Origin: JBGSYN01 sp964412385
GTDB lineage: Bacteria; Pseudomonadota; Alphaproteobacteria; Geminicoccales; Geminicoccaceae
Assembly: GCA_964412385.1 (NCBI GenBank)
Contig: CAYPOV010000083.1
Span: 1 to 14,990, forward strand
Direction: 5' to 3'
DNA length: 14,990 bases
The notes below the pieces were generated by a model, which did not search any database, had not been told where the DNA came from, and saw nothing but the letters and a program-made list of their open reading frames with translations. Each line of letters starts with the position of its first letter. Position 1 is the first letter of the stretch. This document shows positions 7,076 to 14,703 of this stretch, piece after piece. A program made the position numbers and the translations under genes.

Positions 7076-8329
7076 GTGAGTGAACGAATACACGCCACGT
7101 ATCTCATTGAAACGGCGAGCCAACTGGAACAGGCAGCCGCGGAAATGGCGGGCGAGCAATCCAGTGGCACATTCGTGGCTGTTCCGGGCGAAACACCTGA
7201 GCTCAAGCAACGCTCTGGCGCCACAGTTGAGGATATCGATCCTCTCGAAGCGGTCACAACGGCTTCGCTACCGGGAGCTCGTCAAGCGCTTGGAGATGGC
7301 GGTTGCCAGCGAGCCAAAGTGACACTGTCATGGCCAATCGACAATTTGGGGCCGTCTTTGCCCAATCTGATGGCAACCGTGGCTGGCAATCTCTTCGAGT
7401 TGAAGGCATTTTCCGGGCTCAAGCTCCTGGATATCGAACTCCCCGACGCATTTGCCAATGCCAATCCCGGGCCAGCTTTTGGGATCGATGGCACACGACG
7501 TCTGACCGGTATTTTTGAGCAGCCGCTTATCGGCACCATTATCAAGCCGAGTGTCGGTCTTGATCCACAAGCAACGGCCAAGCTCGTCGACGAGCTTTGC
7601 GCTGCAGAAATCGACTTCATCAAAGATGATGAGCTGCAATGTGACGGCCCGCATTGCCGGTTTGAAGCCCGTGTCGACGCTGTGATGAATGTCGTCAACC
7701 ACCATGCCGACCGCATTGGCCGTAAGACGATGGTTGCGTTCAATCTCACGGGCGAAATAGACGAGATGCGTCGCAGACACGATTTCGTCGTAGCCAAAGG
7801 TGGCACCTGCGTCATGGCCAGCCTCAACTCGGTGGGCCTCACCGGATTGCTTGCACTCCGGCGCCACAGCCAACTGCCAATCCACGCTCATCGCAATGGC
7901 TGGGGTGCACTATCGCGCCATCCGATGTTGGGTTTCTCCTATGTAGCCTGGGCCAAGTTTTGGCGTCTTGCCGGTGCAGATCATATGCACGTCAACGGTC
8001 TAAGGAACAAATTCTGCGAACCGGATAAGAGCGTCATTGCCTCTGCGCGGTCCTGTCATACCCCGATGTTCGAATCAAAACCCTGCACTGTCATGCCGGT
8101 ATTCTCATCCGGTCAAACTGCCAAACAGGTGCACGATACCTATGCTGCGCTTGGCTCGCGGGACCTGATTTACTGCTGCGGTGGTGGCGTCATGGCCCAC
8201 CCAAGCGGCGTGGCGGGTGGTGTTGTGAGCCTCAAGCAGGCATGGGAGGCTGCAAGGTTGGGCGTTTCGCTGGAGAACCATGCGCGTACCCACAGAGCGC
8301 TCAAGGAAGCGTTGGAGACGTTTCGTTGA
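7076..8329 (+). CDS. oiaX: RuBisCO-like 3-oxo-isoapionate-4-phosphate decarboxylase
   Basis: A RuBisCO large-subunit homologue of 417 residues, predicted not to fix CO2 but to decarboxylate 3-oxo-isoapionate 4-phosphate to a tetrulose phosphate (L-erythrulose 1-phosphate in the pathway as I recall it). GTG at 7076 is preferred over GTG at 7067, because AGGGG lies 8 bases upstream and the protein then begins MSERIHATYLIET like its relatives. RuBisCO catalytic landmarks are present: K157 in GTIIKPSVGL; the carbamate-lysine and metal triad K183, D185, E186 in FIKDDE; HAHRNGWG (H270, H272, R273); a loop-6 region MHVNGLRNKF; SSGQ at 344-347; and GGGVMAHP. The second lysine of the plant IKPK motif is Ser. 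Functional naming rests largely on the adjoining kinase and ApnO-like genes. Another RuBisCO-like acid-sugar decarboxylase or isomerase remains possible. Confidence 0.8.
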   Translation: MSERIHATYLIETASQLEQAAAEMAGEQSSGTFVAVPGETPELKQRSGATVEDIDPLEAVTTASLPGARQALGDGGCQRAKVTLSWPIDNLGPSLPNLMATVAGNLFELKAFSGLKLLDIELPDAFANANPGPAFGIDGTRRLTGIFEQPLIGTIIKPSVGLDPQATAKLVDELCAAEIDFIKDDELQCDGPHCRFEARVDAVMNVVNHHADRIGRKTMVAFNLTGEIDEMRRRHDFVVAKGGTCVMASLNSVGLTGLLALRRHSQLPIHAHRNGWGALSRHPMLGFSYVAWAKFWRLAGADHMHVNGLRNKFCEPDKSVIASARSCHTPMFESKPCTVMPVFSSGQTAKQVHDTYAALGSRDLIYCCGGGVMAHPSGVAGGVVSLKQAWEAARLGVSLENHARTHRALKEALETFR

Positions 8330-9699
8330 GCGATGCTCTGTCAGGTGGCCCTTTGCTGGCATACTATGGCGATGACTTTACCGGTTCTGCAGCGGTGATG
8401 GAGGTGATGACATTTGCCGGACTGCCCACCGTGCTGTTTCTGAACCAGCCCACACACCAGCAGCTACGGGCGTTTTCGAGTTATCGAGGCCTAGGTATCG
8501 CCGGCATCGCACGATCACAAAATCCATCCTGGATGGAACAACACCTTCCCCCGATCTTCAGCCGGCTTGCCGCACTAGAAGCACCCATTAATCATTACAA
8601 AGTGTGTTCGACTTTCGATAGCGCACCTCATGTCGGTTCAATCGGCAAAGCCGTTGAGTTGGCCGCGCCCGATCTCGGCGGCACTTGGCACCCCCTGTTG
8701 ATTGCTGCCCCTGCTATCCAGCGATATCAAGCCATGGGCAACCTTTTCGCGATCGCCGATCGCCAAGGCTTTCGGCTGGATCGCCATCCGACCATGAGCC
8801 GTCATCCAGTCACGCCAATGGACGAGGCCGATGTGAGGCTTCATCTTGCACGCCAGACATCGATACCCATCGGCCTTGTCGACTTCGTGGCTCTGAAAAA
8901 CGGCAACGGCGATGTGGCACTTCATGACTGTTTGCAACAAGGCGCCACGATCATCGCCCTCGATGTGATTGATGATCAAACTCTCGCCGAAGCGGGCCGG
9001 CTGATCTGGCAGCATCGCGGCGCACAATGCTTGGCGATCGGCAGCCAGGGAGTGGAGTACGCGCTTGTTGCTCATTGGCAGAACGAAGGACTTGTCGAAC
9101 CAGTGGACTCTGCCTTTCGAGCAGAAGCGGTTGATCAAGTCGTTGTTGTTTCGGGCTCATGCTCGCCGGTGACGTCGGCGCAAATCTCGCGAGCCGTCGA
9201 GCAAGGATTCGAACCCATCGAACTCAATCCCTTGGCAGCGCTTGAAGAACCCGCCTGGGAGGCGGCCTTGGACGCAGCGGCGCTCTCCGCGTGCCATGTG
9301 CTCAAGGAGAGCAAGAGCCCCCTCATCTACACGGCTCGGGGCCCCCATGACCCGTCCATCGTCAAGCTTGGCAAGGCGATGCGTGAAGGCAAGCACGATC
9401 CCTCCGATATCAATGCCCGGCTCGGCGGCGGTTTGGGACGACTTCTCAATCGGCTCATACGAGAAACGGGTGTCAGGCGCGTCGTCATTGCGGGCGGCGA
9501 TACATCGAGCCACAGCATGCGAGCGCTCGACATTTATGCGCTCACAGCGATTGCATCGATTACACCCGGCGCATCGCTCAATCGCGCCCACAGCGACGAT
9601 CCCCTTCATGACGGCTTAGAGATCGCATTGAAGGGTGGGCAGATGGGCGAGCCTGACTATTTCGCGCAAGTTCGCGCCGGAAAACGCAGTATTCATTGA
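8326..9699 (+). CDS. oiaK: 3-oxo-isoapionate kinase, four-carbon acid sugar kinase (DUF1537) family
   Basis: ATP-dependent sugar-acid kinase predicted to phosphorylate 3-oxo-isoapionate before decarboxylation by OiaX. At 457 residues the length fits the family. The N-terminal domain opens with YYGDDFTGSA (GDDFTG at 15-20) and includes KVCSTFDSAPHVGS. The nucleotide-binding C-terminal domain has LGGGLGRLL, VVIAGGDTSSH, ITPGA and LKGGQMGEPDYF, all DUF1537 hallmarks. The longer frame from 8242 lies inside oiaX. I chose the TTG at 8326, which overlaps the oiaX stop (TTGA) and has GGAGA 7 bases upstream (8314-8318), so translation is probably coupled to oiaX. Members of this family also act on threonate and erythronate; the 3-oxo-isoapionate substrate is inferred from the neighbours. 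Confidence 0.85.
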   Translation: MSDALSGGPLLAYYGDDFTGSAAVMEVMTFAGLPTVLFLNQPTHQQLRAFSSYRGLGIAGIARSQNPSWMEQHLPPIFSRLAALEAPINHYKVCSTFDSAPHVGSIGKAVELAAPDLGGTWHPLLIAAPAIQRYQAMGNLFAIADRQGFRLDRHPTMSRHPVTPMDEADVRLHLARQTSIPIGLVDFVALKNGNGDVALHDCLQQGATIIALDVIDDQTLAEAGRLIWQHRGAQCLAIGSQGVEYALVAHWQNEGLVEPVDSAFRAEAVDQVVVVSGSCSPVTSAQISRAVEQGFEPIELNPLAALEEPAWEAALDAAALSACHVLKESKSPLIYTARGPHDPSIVKLGKAMREGKHDPSDINARLGGGLGRLLNRLIRETGVRRVVIAGGDTSSHSMRALDIYALTAIASITPGASLNRAHSDDPLHDGLEIALKGGQMGEPDYFAQVRAGKRSIH

Positions 9700-9704
9700 T
9701 GATC

Positions 9705-9710
9705 AGGAGG
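9705..9710 (+). promoter_or_regulatory. Strong ribosome-binding site fixing the apnO start
   Basis: AGGAGG at 9705-9710 is followed by 5 bases and then ATG at 9716. It sits just after the oiaK stop (9697-9699) and decides the apnO start against the in-frame upstream extension to 9635. Confidence 0.85.
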
Positions 9711-9715
9711 ACGAC

Positions 9716-10561
9716 ATGACGAAAATTGCCCTGCTTGGCGCCGGCGGTAAAATGGGCGTACGACTTGCGACCAATCTTCAAGGCTCGCGCTTCTCGGTGG
9801 ATCACGTGGAAGTCAGCGAGCCCGGCAAGGCACGGCTGAAAGACACGCTAGGTTTCGACTGCGTGCCCCATGATCAAGCCCTCGCCAACGCCGATATTGT
9901 CATCATGGCCGTGCCCGATGCATTGATCGGCAAGATCCTCACAGGCTTTGTCGAGAAGCTCCGTCCCGAAACCATTGTCATCATGCTGGATGCCGCCGCA
10001 CCGCATGCCGGTGTCCTGCCGGAGCGCTCGGACGTTACCTACTTCATTACCCATCCCTGCCATCCGCCACTCTTCGATGACGAAACCGATCCCGAAACCC
10101 GCCGCGACTTTTTCGGCGGCGTCAAGGCCAAGCAAAATATTGTCTGCGCGCTCATGCAAGGACCCGAAGAGCACTACGCACTGGGCGAGGAGGTTGCGCG
10201 CGAAATCTACAAACCTGTCATGAGTTCCCACCGTGTGACCGTGGAAGGCATGGCGATTTTGGAGCCGGCCTTGTCGGAAACCGTAGGTGCCACCTTGGCA
10301 CTTGCGATGCGCGATGCTGTCGACAAGGCCGTGAGCTGCGGCGTTCCCAAGGAGGCCGCCATGGATTTCATGCTCGGCCATCTCAATATCGAGCTCTCAA
10401 TCGCCTTCGAGGCGTTCCCCGAGGGCAAATTCTCGGACGGCGCCATCAAGGCGATCGATGAGGCCAAGCCGATGATTTTCAAGGATGGCTGGCTCGATCG
10501 AATCTTCGATCCGGCTGCGGTCAAAGCCAGTGTTCAAAGCATCTGTCAGGGCAATAGCTGA
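9716..10561 (+). CDS. apnO: D-apionate oxidoisomerase-like dehydrogenase
   Basis: NAD(P)-dependent enzyme of 281 residues predicted to oxidise and isomerise D-apionate to 3-oxo-isoapionate, the substrate of OiaK. The Rossmann motif GAGGKMG is at 8-14. Further on are ADIVIMAVPD, LDAAAPHAGVLPER, the distinctive FITHPCHPPLF and the helical C-terminal domain with EGMAILEPALSET and MLGHLNIELSIAF. The layout is that of the 6-phosphogluconate-dehydrogenase-like (PGDH_C) group to which ApnO belongs. It starts 16 bp after oiaK with a strong ribosome site, in one operon with oiaX and oiaK. Generic annotation would call it a semialdehyde or phosphogluconate dehydrogenase; the neighbours argue for ApnO. 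The product fits the next two enzymes exactly, which is the best support. Confidence 0.8.
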   Translation: MTKIALLGAGGKMGVRLATNLQGSRFSVDHVEVSEPGKARLKDTLGFDCVPHDQALANADIVIMAVPDALIGKILTGFVEKLRPETIVIMLDAAAPHAGVLPERSDVTYFITHPCHPPLFDDETDPETRRDFFGGVKAKQNIVCALMQGPEEHYALGEEVAREIYKPVMSSHRVTVEGMAILEPALSETVGATLALAMRDAVDKAVSCGVPKEAAMDFMLGHLNIELSIAFEAFPEGKFSDGAIKAIDEAKPMIFKDGWLDRIFDPAAVKASVQSICQGNS

Positions 10562-10564
10562 GCC

Positions 10565-12010
10565 ATGACTTCCCTCAAGGGCCGGCGCCCCAACATCGTC
10601 ATGATCAATACCGATCAACAGCGGCGCGACTCTGTCGGAGCCTATGGCAGCCCGATCTGCAAAACACCGTCGACCGATCAGTTCGCGGCGGAAGGCATGC
10701 GCTTCGACAATGCGTTCACGCCGACCGGGCTTTGCTCGCCGGTGCGTTGCTCCCTTCTCACCGGCGTCTATTCCCACGCCCACAAAGTGTTGACCAATGT
10801 GTCGCTGCATCCCGTGCGCGAGGAACTCGATCCGGGTGAAGACCTCCTGGCCAATGCGCTCAAGGCCAGTGGCTACCGGCTCGGCTATGTAGGCAAATGG
10901 CATGTGAGCAAGCAGGAACCGCCGGTCTTCGGTTATGATCGCTACGTCTCGCTTGGCGATTTCGTCGATTTCCGGCGTGATAAAAGCCTACCGCTCCCAG
11001 AGGAATTCTTCGACTACACGAAACAGGTCTGTGCCCGAGATCCTGCCGATCCTGAGTATTCGAGGCCGGCATTTCTTGCCGACAACGCAATCCGGATCAT
11101 CGAGGATCTCCAAGGCGACGCGCCCTTTTTCGTGCGCCTCGAATTTCACGGGCCCCATTTTCCAAACGTCGTGCCCGAGCCCTACTTCTCGATGTATCCG
11201 CCGACCGACATCCCTCCTTGGCCCAACGCGTCCGACAATCTCGAGGGCAAGCCTTCCGTTCAGCGCATCAAGCAGCGCCACTGGCGCACCGAAAACCTGC
11301 CATGGTCCGAATGGCAGAAACTGATCGCCGCCTATTGGGGCGAGATCAGCCTGATCGATGCGCAAATCGGCCGAGTGTGCGATGCCCTCGATCGCATGGG
11401 CCTTGCTGACAATACGTTGGTGGTTTGCACTACCGACCATGGCGACACGATCGGCGCCCATGGAATCTGCAACAAAGACTACACCATGTATGAGGAAATC
11501 TATCATGTTCCTATGGTGCTGCGCTGGCCCGGCGTGATCGCAGCACAATCCTCGACCCAGGCTTATACGCATCATTTCCTCGATCTCTTCGCCACCTTCG
11601 TCGAGCTGTCGGGGGCGCCATTGCCTGAGCCCTGCCACGGACGGTCGCTGCTCGACGTCATGGCGGGCGAGCCCTTCGAGGATAGGCCAAGAGAGGCATT
11701 CTGCGAATTTCACGGAAGCCATATGGGCCTCTATTCCATGCGGCTTCTGACGGACGATGACTTTGCCTACATCTACCATACCAATGACATTGACGAGTTC
11801 TACGACCGCCGAAACGATCCTCACCAACTGACCAATCTTGCGGAAAATCCAGGCGTCCACGCGGCCACACTCAACGACATGAAACGCCGCATGGTCGGCC
11901 ACATGGCGCGAACCGACGACCACATCTGGAACGAGTGGACGGTCGATTGGCTCACCCATAATCCGGAGTTGATGGCCGCGGCACCCGGGCGCCGCAAAAC
12001 CAAATGGTGA
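10565..12010 (+). CDS. Type I (formylglycine) sulfatase
   Basis: A 481-residue alkaline-phosphatase-superfamily hydrolase predicted to cleave a sulfate ester. The nucleophile motif is C57-S-P-V-R61 followed by LLTG, satisfying the CxPxR rule for conversion of cysteine to formylglycine. Metal and sulfate-site residues are visible: D17-Q18 in NTDQQR, K111 and H113 in GKWHVSK, H195 and H198 in FHGPHFP, and D291-H292 in TTDHGDTIGAHG. The DQQR form resembles choline-sulfatase and phosphonate-monoester-hydrolase relatives, so a phospho-ester substrate is a real alternative. No signal peptide is seen, so it should act in the cytoplasm. Its ATG is 3 bp after the apnO stop, with only a weak AGGG upstream, suggesting coupled translation and a role in the same catabolic route. 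No formylglycine-generating enzyme gene is in the window. Confidence 0.88.
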   Translation: MTSLKGRRPNIVMINTDQQRRDSVGAYGSPICKTPSTDQFAAEGMRFDNAFTPTGLCSPVRCSLLTGVYSHAHKVLTNVSLHPVREELDPGEDLLANALKASGYRLGYVGKWHVSKQEPPVFGYDRYVSLGDFVDFRRDKSLPLPEEFFDYTKQVCARDPADPEYSRPAFLADNAIRIIEDLQGDAPFFVRLEFHGPHFPNVVPEPYFSMYPPTDIPPWPNASDNLEGKPSVQRIKQRHWRTENLPWSEWQKLIAAYWGEISLIDAQIGRVCDALDRMGLADNTLVVCTTDHGDTIGAHGICNKDYTMYEEIYHVPMVLRWPGVIAAQSSTQAYTHHFLDLFATFVELSGAPLPEPCHGRSLLDVMAGEPFEDRPREAFCEFHGSHMGLYSMRLLTDDDFAYIYHTNDIDEFYDRRNDPHQLTNLAENPGVHAATLNDMKRRMVGHMARTDDHIWNEWTVDWLTHNPELMAAAPGRRKTKW

Positions 12011-12022
12011 GCAGCGCGGCTC

Positions 12023-12041
12023 ATCGGACATATTGTCTGAT
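12023..12041. terminator. Small inverted repeat after the sulfatase gene
   Basis: ATCGGACA-TAT-TGTCTGAT is an 8+3+8 inverted repeat with one G-T pair, 13 bp after the sulfatase stop in the 140-bp gap before egtD. It could end the operon transcript or be an operator for egtD. There is no T-run, so the choice is open. Confidence 0.35.
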
Positions 12042-12150
12042 CGTGTCAACATGGCGATGGCAACCGGTAGCAAGATAAGGATCAACGCCAATCTATCGGG
12101 CTGAGCGCTCGTAATCTGGCGGGCACAAAGACCACGGAGCCCGCGTCTCC

Positions 12151-13077
12151 ATGAGCGATGAATTCGGCCGATCATTGTTGCACGGCCTAAGAGCAACACC
12201 CAAGTTTGCCGAACCCAAATGGTTCTATGACGAACAGGGATCGGTGCTCTTCGACGAAATCTCCCGAACCGAGGACTATTATCCAACTCGCACGGAGATT
12301 GGCATTCTCGAGCGCGATGCCCGTGCCATAGCCGAGATGCTCGGACCGGACATCGTATTGCTCGAGCCGGGCGCCGGCTCGGTCGTCAAGGTGCGCTACC
12401 TCCTGAATGTCCTCGATCAGCCCAGAGCCTATGTGCCGATGGACATCTCGGGCGATCATCTGGCGGCCAATGCCGCAACCTTCCACGATACCTACCCCGA
12501 TCTCCGGATCGAACCCTTCGCCGGTGATTTCACTAAGACCATTGCACTTCCCGAGACCGTCTCGAGCGACAACGTCACCATCTTCTTTCCGGGTTCGACG
12601 ATAGGCAATTTCGAACCTGTTCAGGCGCGTGCGCTTCTCACCTCATTCGCAGCCGTGCCGGGAGCACACCATCTCATCCTCGGCGCCGATCTCCGCAAAA
12701 ACGAAGCTACATTGCTGCGTGCCTATGATGACAGGGAAGGAACCACAGCAGCATTTAACCTCAATCTCCTGGCCCGTGCCAATCGCGAGCTTGGCGCGGA
12801 TTTCAACCTCAGGCAATTCGCCCATCGCGTCCGCTATAACCGCGAGCACCACCGGATCGAAATGCATCTTGAAAGCCTCGGCGATCAGGAGGTGACCATC
12901 CTCGGCGATTGCATCTGTTTTGCAGCCGGCGAGACGATCCACACCGAGAACTCCTACAAATACGATGAGGAAAGCCTTTCGGCCATCGCCACTGCTGCCG
13001 GCTGGAGTCTGCGCCAACGCTGGCTCGACGATGACCGGTATTTCGGGATCTTCCTGTTCGAGCACGATCGTGCCTAG
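12151..13077 (+). CDS. egtD: L-histidine N(alpha)-methyltransferase (EgtD)
   Basis: SAM-dependent enzyme that trimethylates the alpha-amino group of histidine to hercynine, the first step of ergothioneine synthesis. It has 308 residues, close to the family norm. N-terminal FYDEQGSVLFDEISRTEDYYPTRTE is diagnostic; the SAM motif is EPGAGS at 72-77; STIGNF carries N153, which with Y192 in AYDDREGTTAAFNLN and E266/S268 in HTENSYKY matches the histidine-binding residues known from mycobacterial EgtD. GGAG lies about 11 bases upstream of the ATG. Usually egtB (sulfoxide synthase) lies beside egtD; here the 140-bp upstream gap and the convergent ligase downstream leave no room for it. Ergothioneine synthesis would require egtB elsewhere; otherwise hercynine may be the end product. 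It could be read through from the operon upstream, but a promoter of its own is more likely. Confidence 0.9.
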   Translation: MSDEFGRSLLHGLRATPKFAEPKWFYDEQGSVLFDEISRTEDYYPTRTEIGILERDARAIAEMLGPDIVLLEPGAGSVVKVRYLLNVLDQPRAYVPMDISGDHLAANAATFHDTYPDLRIEPFAGDFTKTIALPETVSSDNVTIFFPGSTIGNFEPVQARALLTSFAAVPGAHHLILGADLRKNEATLLRAYDDREGTTAAFNLNLLARANRELGADFNLRQFAHRVRYNREHHRIEMHLESLGDQEVTILGDCICFAAGETIHTENSYKYDEESLSAIATAAGWSLRQRWLDDDRYFGIFLFEHDRA

Positions 13078-13150
13078 ACCGCCAGCGCATCGGGCTTTCT
13101 TGCAGCAATCTCCTTGGAAAGTTCCTGGCAACCAGACTGCGCAACCATAG

Positions 13151-14515
13151 TCAGGCTCGCTCGAATCCGCGGCGCACCTCCCAATCGCTTACATGGCGAT
13201 CACATTCCTCCTGCTCCCAGCGAGCCGCTCGCACATAGTGATCGACCACCTCCTCGCCGAATGCCTCTCTGAGCATCGAGGAGCCATCCAGTGCATCGGT
13301 CGCATGCCGCAAGGTCTTAGGTATTTCCCGCCCCACACCGCCATAGGCGTCGCCAACAAACTCCGGCTCCAGTTCCACCTTTTGCTGAATACCCGCCAGG
13401 CCCGCGGCCAGCATTGCCGAATAAGCCAGATAGGGATTGAGATCGGCGCCGCCGATCCGGCATTCGATCCGAATATCAGGCGAGCCGTCGGCGCAAATCC
13501 GATAACCCGCCGTACGGTTGTCATTAGACCATACAGCCTTGGTCGGTGCGAATGTGCCCGCCTGATAGCGCTTATAGGAATTGATATAGGGTGCGAGAAA
13601 ATAAGTGATCTCCGAGGAGTAGGTCAGCAGGCCCGCAAGAAACCTCTCCATTGTACCGGACATGCCGTAAGTTCGGGTCTTGTCGAAGAACAGCGGCTGA
13701 TCCTCGCCGTCGCGGAGGGACAGATGAATATGGCAGGAGCTTCCGGCATGCCGCGTGCTCCATTTGGCCATGAAGGTCAGTGCCCTCCCATTGGAAAAGG
13801 CAATCTCTTTGGCCCCGTTTTTCATGATGCTATGGCGGTCGGCCATAGTCAGTGCATCTGAATAGCGTACATTGATCTCTTCTTGACCCGCCTCCGCTTC
13901 ACCCTTGGTGTTCTCCACTGGAACATCCGCTCCGGCGAGGCCAAGCCGGATCGACCTCATGACCGCTTCTTCCTTCGTCGTCTGAAAGATATGATAGTCT
14001 TCATTATAGGAACTTATGGTCTGTAAATCGCGGTAACCGCAGTCGTCCGCTTCTTCAAATGATTGCCGGAACAAGAAAAACTCGAGCTCGGAGGCTGCCA
14101 TCGCGGTCCAGCCATGCGCCGCGAGCCGGTCGACTTGGCGCTTGAGCACCGATCGTGGCGCGTGCGGAACCTCGTGATGGCCATGATGATCAAGCACGTC
14201 GCACAGAACCAGCGCCGTCCCCTCGAGCCAAGGAATGCGGCGCAAGGTCGAGAGATCCGGTTTCATGACATAATCGCCGTAGCCCTTGGCCCAACTCGTC
14301 GCCTTGAACCCGTCGACCGGGATCATCTCCATGTCGGTGGCGATTAGATAATTGCAGCCATGTGTCTCGGCACCGTCGGATTGGACAAAGTGCTCGGCGT
14401 GAACGCGCTTGCCCATGAGACGGCCCTGCATATCCGTCTGAGCGACCAACACTGTGTCGATCCCACCATCAGCGACACATTTTTTTAGGTCGTCCAACGT
14501 TAAACTACCCGCCAT
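13151..14515 (-). CDS. Glutamine-synthetase-family gamma-glutamyl ligase (non-canonical)
   Basis: A 454-residue type I glutamine-synthetase homologue. ATG at 14515 (MAGSLTLDDLKK) is preferred because GGAGG lies 8 bases upstream; the open frame extends 26 more codons to 14593. Present are DMQGRLMGKR near the N-terminus, the metal and glutamate residues E143/E145, the E206-E213 segment ending AGQEEIN, H262 in GSSCHIHLSL, R316, R334 in NRTAGYR, and E351/R353. The flap glutamate that shields and deprotonates ammonia in glutamine synthetase (E327 in GlnA, in PGYEAP) is F322 in AGTFAPT. This argues for an amine acceptor other than ammonia, as in PuuA-type gamma-glutamyl-polyamine or other gamma-glutamyl-amide ligases. 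It is convergent with egtD, so co-transcription is excluded. The amine is not readable from sequence. Confidence 0.87.
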   Translation of the reverse strand: MAGSLTLDDLKKCVADGGIDTVLVAQTDMQGRLMGKRVHAEHFVQSDGAETHGCNYLIATDMEMIPVDGFKATSWAKGYGDYVMKPDLSTLRRIPWLEGTALVLCDVLDHHGHHEVPHAPRSVLKRQVDRLAAHGWTAMAASELEFFLFRQSFEEADDCGYRDLQTISSYNEDYHIFQTTKEEAVMRSIRLGLAGADVPVENTKGEAEAGQEEINVRYSDALTMADRHSIMKNGAKEIAFSNGRALTFMAKWSTRHAGSSCHIHLSLRDGEDQPLFFDKTRTYGMSGTMERFLAGLLTYSSEITYFLAPYINSYKRYQAGTFAPTKAVWSNDNRTAGYRICADGSPDIRIECRIGGADLNPYLAYSAMLAAGLAGIQQKVELEPEFVGDAYGGVGREIPKTLRHATDALDGSSMLREAFGEEVVDHYVRAARWEQEECDRHVSDWEVRRGFERA

Positions 14516-14649
14516 GACCCGATCCTCCATTCCCATCACCACTCTCTCGACCCATACCGGGCCGATCATTTCCCGACAACCGCGCCGAAACACCGTCCTT
14601 CGATGAGGACGTTTCTGATTCTGGGGGCTTTTTGCCCACGGTGGTACGA

Positions 14650-14678
14650 GTTTGATGGAGCTTTACGCTCCGTCAAAC
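14650..14678. repeat. 12-bp stem-loop
   Basis: GTTTGATGGAGC (14650-14661) pairs with GCTCCGTCAAAC (14667-14678) around the loop TTTAC, with a single T-G pair. It has no flanking T-run. It lies about 160 bp beyond the minus-strand stop at 14840 and 135 bp upstream of the ligase start. Confidence 0.6.
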
Positions 14679-14703
14679 GACTTGCGCACCATCGATTCCA
14701 TGA

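Noticed and set aside
7076..8329. True RuBisCO / Calvin-cycle carbon fixation
   Set aside because: No small subunit, phosphoribulokinase or CbbR is nearby, and the neighbours are acid-sugar kinase and apionate enzymes; IKPS and loop 6 also differ from carboxylases.
9635..9715. Earlier start for apnO at 9635
   Set aside because: It would overlap oiaK by 65 bases, whereas ATG 9716 has an ideal AGGAGG 5 bases upstream and gives the Rossmann-fold start MTKIALLGAGG.
10988..12286. 432-codon open frame on the minus strand opposite the sulfatase
   Set aside because: It is a shadow of the sulfatase codon pattern, runs past both its end and the start of egtD, and has no recognisable domain.
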